In this document: in pieces, positions 60,666 through 64,000 of the stretch
How positions within the stretch are numbered: the first letter of the stretch is position 1
Layout of the letters: each line of letters starts with the position of its first letter
Assembly: GCA_914767715.1 (NCBI GenBank)
Contig: OU612065.1
Coordinates: 6,510,001-6,574,000, forward strand
DNA length: 64,000 nucleotides
Direction of reading: 5' to 3'
Source: Membranipora membranacea
Lineage: Eukaryota; Bryozoa; Gymnolaemata; Cheilostomatida; Membraniporidae
Made by a program: the position numbers and the translations under genes
Notes under the pieces: model-generated
Told to the model about the DNA's origin: nothing
Seen by the model: only the letters and a program-made list of their open reading frames with translations
Database searches by the model: none

Positions 60666-60927
60666 CAGTGAGTGTGACTGACTCACAGTCATACATACTC
60701 ACCAACAGCAAGGAGTTACGTTAGTAAACTCCTTGTAGTTACAGCAGTGGTCACACTCACTGTTGGTGTCCTGTGACTAATACTGCAATACAGGGGGCAA
60801 GTTATTTGCAAGTGACTCCCACACAACTATTCTAATCATTCAAAATTCATATACATATTTATTATATATGAATAAGTTTTATTGCACACAGCACTAGTAG
60901 TACTTTGTTATAGTAGTACCCTAATAA

Positions 60928-60963
60928 GTAGCCTGTCTTAACAAGCTTGTTAAGACAGGCTAC
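60928..60963. repeat. Perfect 36-bp palindrome
   Basis: GTAGCCTGTCTTAACAAG directly followed by its exact inverse complement, with no spacer. Confidence 0.9.
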
Positions 60964-62369
60964 CTATAAGTTAAGTCAAGGAGTAAACTCCTTGGTTATG
61001 TATGTGTTTATATCTGAAGTGTTCTTTGAATGCAATGAAACATTGAATTGATCAAAGTGCTCGCTCATGTATCTATATCATATAATATATATATACATGA
61101 GTATTGAGTGAGTATTTTATATATATATATGCATAGGTCTTCATACTCTCCAGGTGAATATGGTCATAAAATTAATAAGGCTAACCAAGGAGTTGACTCC
61201 TTGGGCTAACTATATTCTGCGGGCTGGCTGTGTTTCTACTATTTAATGATGACTGTGACATTATTATGCAACTGGATAGAATCTAGCGGTCAGCTAAAAG
61301 CATCATTTACCAGACATAAATGCTTTGAAATGACAATAGAGTTTATTTTATTGGTCCTTGTTAAATCGTTTTATCTTTAACTGAGCAAGGGGGGGCATTT
61401 AAAAAGCAGCCAAAGTCGCAATTGCATCTGATCACTCACTTGGGCTACCATAGCAGATTCGATGTTATAAGAGTGTATTACAGGTCTGCTCTAAAAGTTG
61501 GGTGTCTGACAATCTTTGACTGCTTCCCCCCTCCCATAGGTACAGTAAAAGGAACCAGGGAGGAGGAGGCATTTAAGCATTGTCAGAGGTTTCAGAGAAA
61601 ATCTGTGATGTGTATACTGTAACCAGATTGTATGCCAATGTTGATGATTTTTACCATTGGTACGTGCTTGCAACTCCAGATGCCTATGCTTGTTGAGACG
61701 CCTAGATGGCCCACTGTGGTTTGTGCAAGTTGAGTAGACCATTGTGCACCGCAACGATTATGATTATGACTGAGTCACACTCTTGCTAGTTTTTATCTTG
61801 TTGTCATGAAGATAGCCTCCAAGATGATAACTAGCTAGTCATGTTAATGCAGCCAAAAACTTGGGTGTAGTAAGACAATGCCTTGCCTTGAAAATCACAT
61901 GCTACCTAGGGCCTACCCTTAGAAACAAATGATGTCTGTCGTCAATCTTTATCTCACAAAAAAATATTTACACTGATTTCACAAATATGCATACTGCGCA
62001 ACCGCATACTAGTGATTTTTTCGCCACGAGCTTGCAAGGCAGGGGCCTAAAATGCAAACATTTTGTATGACCAGCATAGTGAATGAATATGATAGATAAT
62101 TATCCCATCCAGTGGATGTAACCTCTTACCTGGTTTATAGTAAACTCAATGCATCATGTTCAAATTCATCGAACTATGTGAAAATAGTAATATCCAACCA
62201 GCCATTCTCATGGGTTTCTAGTGTAATGTCCGTGATAGCCTGCTTTAACCAGCTTTCCAACAAAGGCAACTCAATCAACAAAAATACTTACTATACTGTG
62301 TGATGGTTATCTTTGTGCAATTGTAGAGCCTGTCAGTGGAAACGGTATGAATTATTCTGAACGGTCAGC

Positions 62370-63579
62370 ATGGCTGAACCCCATATTAATGGATCCTCTA
62401 ACCCCCTTCCACTGAACACTACACCGTCATCACCAGGTCGAGATCTTCCTAAAGAGCTGCTGGATGCAGGATGGAGGAAGTTCTTCAGTCGACGAGAGCA
62501 AAGACCTTATTACTTTAACAAATTTTCTAACCAATCATTGTGGGATGAGCCATCTCTAGGAGTGAGTAATAAGCAAACAGGATAATAAGTTATTTACCAC
62601 CATTATTAAATTTAAACTGTGGCTTTATCAGGCTTTTCTTGTCAGACAATAGAGTTCTCAATCCTTAATATTCTCTGATGACTTAGTCAATATTATGACT
62701 GACACTGATCTGGTTGATTACAGAGCCCTGAGACTTCGTGGTTTAATGACCCTCTAGGCATAGCCACTCCCTCCCCATCATCTGTGATGTCACCCCCTCC
62801 TAGCAATGACAGCACCCCTAGACGTCGTCACAGCAGTGTTGATTCTCAACCCCAGCCTGCCAAAAAGAAAGCCCCTATCTACCTCAGGTGGGTTATCATA
62901 AGTGTTGACATGAATGTGTACGTGTAGTTAATGTCAATGAGTGGCACCAGCTGGAGTACGATAAGAGATGAGCGATTCTATTTCTTGTATCTGATTTGTG
63001 ACACATAATATATGTATATATAATCTACTGTCTTCTCTTGGTGGCTGTTATCTAGGCTTGACCAAATTTCATTTTTATGTCAATTTAGCTCCTCATGGAA
63101 TTTGGAGATACCAACTAATGTGATAATATATGAACGAGAGATGAGTAATATCTACCCTCCTCATCCTGATGTCGAAATATTCAGAGCTCAACTAATCAAC
63201 AAACTCAGACAACAGTATGACGAGGCCTGTATGACCAGAAAAGGTATGTTGGCAATTCCATGTCATGGTATGCATGTGCCCTTTATCTCTGTGAATCTCC
63301 GCATATTCTATCAACCGCTGTTCATGTTTTTGAAGAAATCCATGCACCCACAGAGTCTTTCAATCGATGGTTGTTGGAGAGGAAGGTGTGTGATAAAGCA
63401 AAGGGTTTAATCTCAGACCCCGTACTTCCCAGTGATTGTGAGGATCCGGTGTCCCCGGCTATGTGCCGGGAAATTATGAATGATATTCCTGTCAAGTTAA
63501 CCAAGCCTAAATATGTCAGTGATGCTCGGCGACAACTCACAAAGTATGCTGAGGGTGCCAAGAAAATAATAGAGAATGG
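62370..63579 (+). CDS. PCIF1: PCIF1/CAPAM cap-specific m6A methyltransferase, first four coding exons (partial)
   Basis: Exons 62370-62561, 62724-62887, 63089-63243 and 63336-63579, with consistent phases; the gene continues beyond the window. PCIF1 binds the Ser5-phosphorylated RNA polymerase II CTD and methylates cap-adjacent 2'-O-methyladenosine to m6Am in the nucleus. Exon 1 encodes a WW domain (GWRKFFSRREQRPYYFN to W58 and P61; W35 and W58 are the signature tryptophans). Exon 2 is a Ser/Pro-rich linker with a basic KKK stretch, like the vertebrate linker. Exon 3 starts the helical part (YPPHPDVEIFRAQLINKLRQ). Exon 4 has ESFNRWLLERKV, LPSDCED and FREIMNDIP-like CREIMNDIPVKL, ending RRQLTKYAEGAKKIIENG. 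The catalytic NPPF motif is downstream. An acceptor at 62326 indicates an upstream non-coding exon. Confidence 0.95.
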
Positions 63580-64000
63580 GTGAGTTTACCAAGCTTAGTT
63601 ATTGAGACCTAACTTATAATTAGTTAGTATGACAATTGGACGAATAGAGTAAACTTCAGCCTTTGGCTAGAGTTCATTATAAGCAAAGACTTTTTACCTA
63701 GACCTCAAATCCTCGAAGATCAAAATAAACTGTTTCACTCTTCAATGTTAAATACCTTTTTCTGATGATTTATAACTTGAAATTGGAATTACAACAATCG
63801 ATGGCCAAAGATTTGACGCCGGAAACAAATTTGACTAATTGACGATAAAACTTGTCTTTTGAAAGATCAAGTAGATGTTTTATTTCATCAAGCAGATAAA
63901 CGCCCAAGATTTCACTAAGGGTTGTCTCCTCTGTAAGTGAATATCAGACAAGAAGTTGTCCCACTACTTACTCATCCTAGATATTTTTGCCAAACAGTTC
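63580..64000. other. PCIF1 intron 4 (partial)
   Basis: AT-rich sequence after the GTGAGT donor at 63580; no further PCIF1 exon was recognised before the window ends. Confidence 0.6.

Larger units (their letters stand above)
59150..62326. other. Intergenic/5' intron before PCIF1, hairpin-rich
   Basis: No coding exon recognised. About 59490-59640 is a repeat related to 25060-25140 and 47700-47815. About 60490-60780 is rich in GTGACTGA/TCAGTCAC-type inverted repeats. 60928-60963 is a perfect palindrome. TA-rich microsatellite at about 61080-61130. Confidence 0.45.

Noticed and set aside
1-64000. CRISPR arrays, operons, riboswitches, rRNA
   Set aside because: None seen. Repeats are transposon or satellite derived, and gene structure is eukaryotic.

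Overview
This is a window of animal nuclear DNA. Its genes are split by phase-compatible GT-AG introns, and every recognisable protein is a metazoan family: FAM136A, MFSD13A/TMEM180, ANAPC2, CD225/dispanin, BNIP3 and PCIF1. The AT-rich, repeat-loaded introns, tandem dispanins, CR1/L2/Jockey-like LINEs and dense TIR/MITE families suggest a marine invertebrate, with a sponge-grade animal as a guess. I cannot name the species. There is no prokaryotic operon, CRISPR array or phage.

Layout: 1561-1752 (+) is the last exon of FAM136A. 2673-11337 (-) is a complete five-exon MFSD13A-like transporter whose introns hold two multi-kilobase foldback repeats (3716-6091 and 7032-9888). 14931-24401 (-) is a complete 13-exon ANAPC2 (cullin-like APC/C subunit, 727 aa) whose introns hold a TTAA-flanked transposon, a ~2 kb inverted repeat and a Tigger/pogo-like transposon. 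25715-39345 is almost all mobile DNA: a 4 kb TTAA element with another element nested in it, a LINE broken by a MITE and enclosed by inverted repeats, and a second LINE broken by a Tigger-like MITE. 35062-35223 is a lone dispanin-like first exon. 39515-51700 is a tandem duplication carrying two CD225/dispanin genes (A at 40468-46249, B at 50139-51023), each copy filled with different insertions. 54210-59071 (-) is a complete six-exon BNIP3-like mitophagy receptor (183 aa). 62370-63579 (+) holds the first four coding exons of PCIF1, the cap m6Am methyltransferase, which runs off the window.

Exon borders were built by hand from splice signals, reading-frame phase and family conservation. For MFSD13A, ANAPC2 and BNIP3 every junction is phase-consistent and the summed length is divisible by three.

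The most unusual signals are in the mobile DNA. (1) A TA-flanked Tigger/pogo-like family has a tRNA-Thr(TGT)-like Pol III promoter block built in; one copy still encodes an N-terminal transposase helix-turn-helix and three are ~370 bp MITEs. (2) A large set of TTAA-flanked elements looks piggyBac-like, and the TTAA duplication is supported by an uninserted counterpart in the same window. (3) The two dispanin paralogues preserve filled and empty sites for several insertions, giving a readable insertion history.
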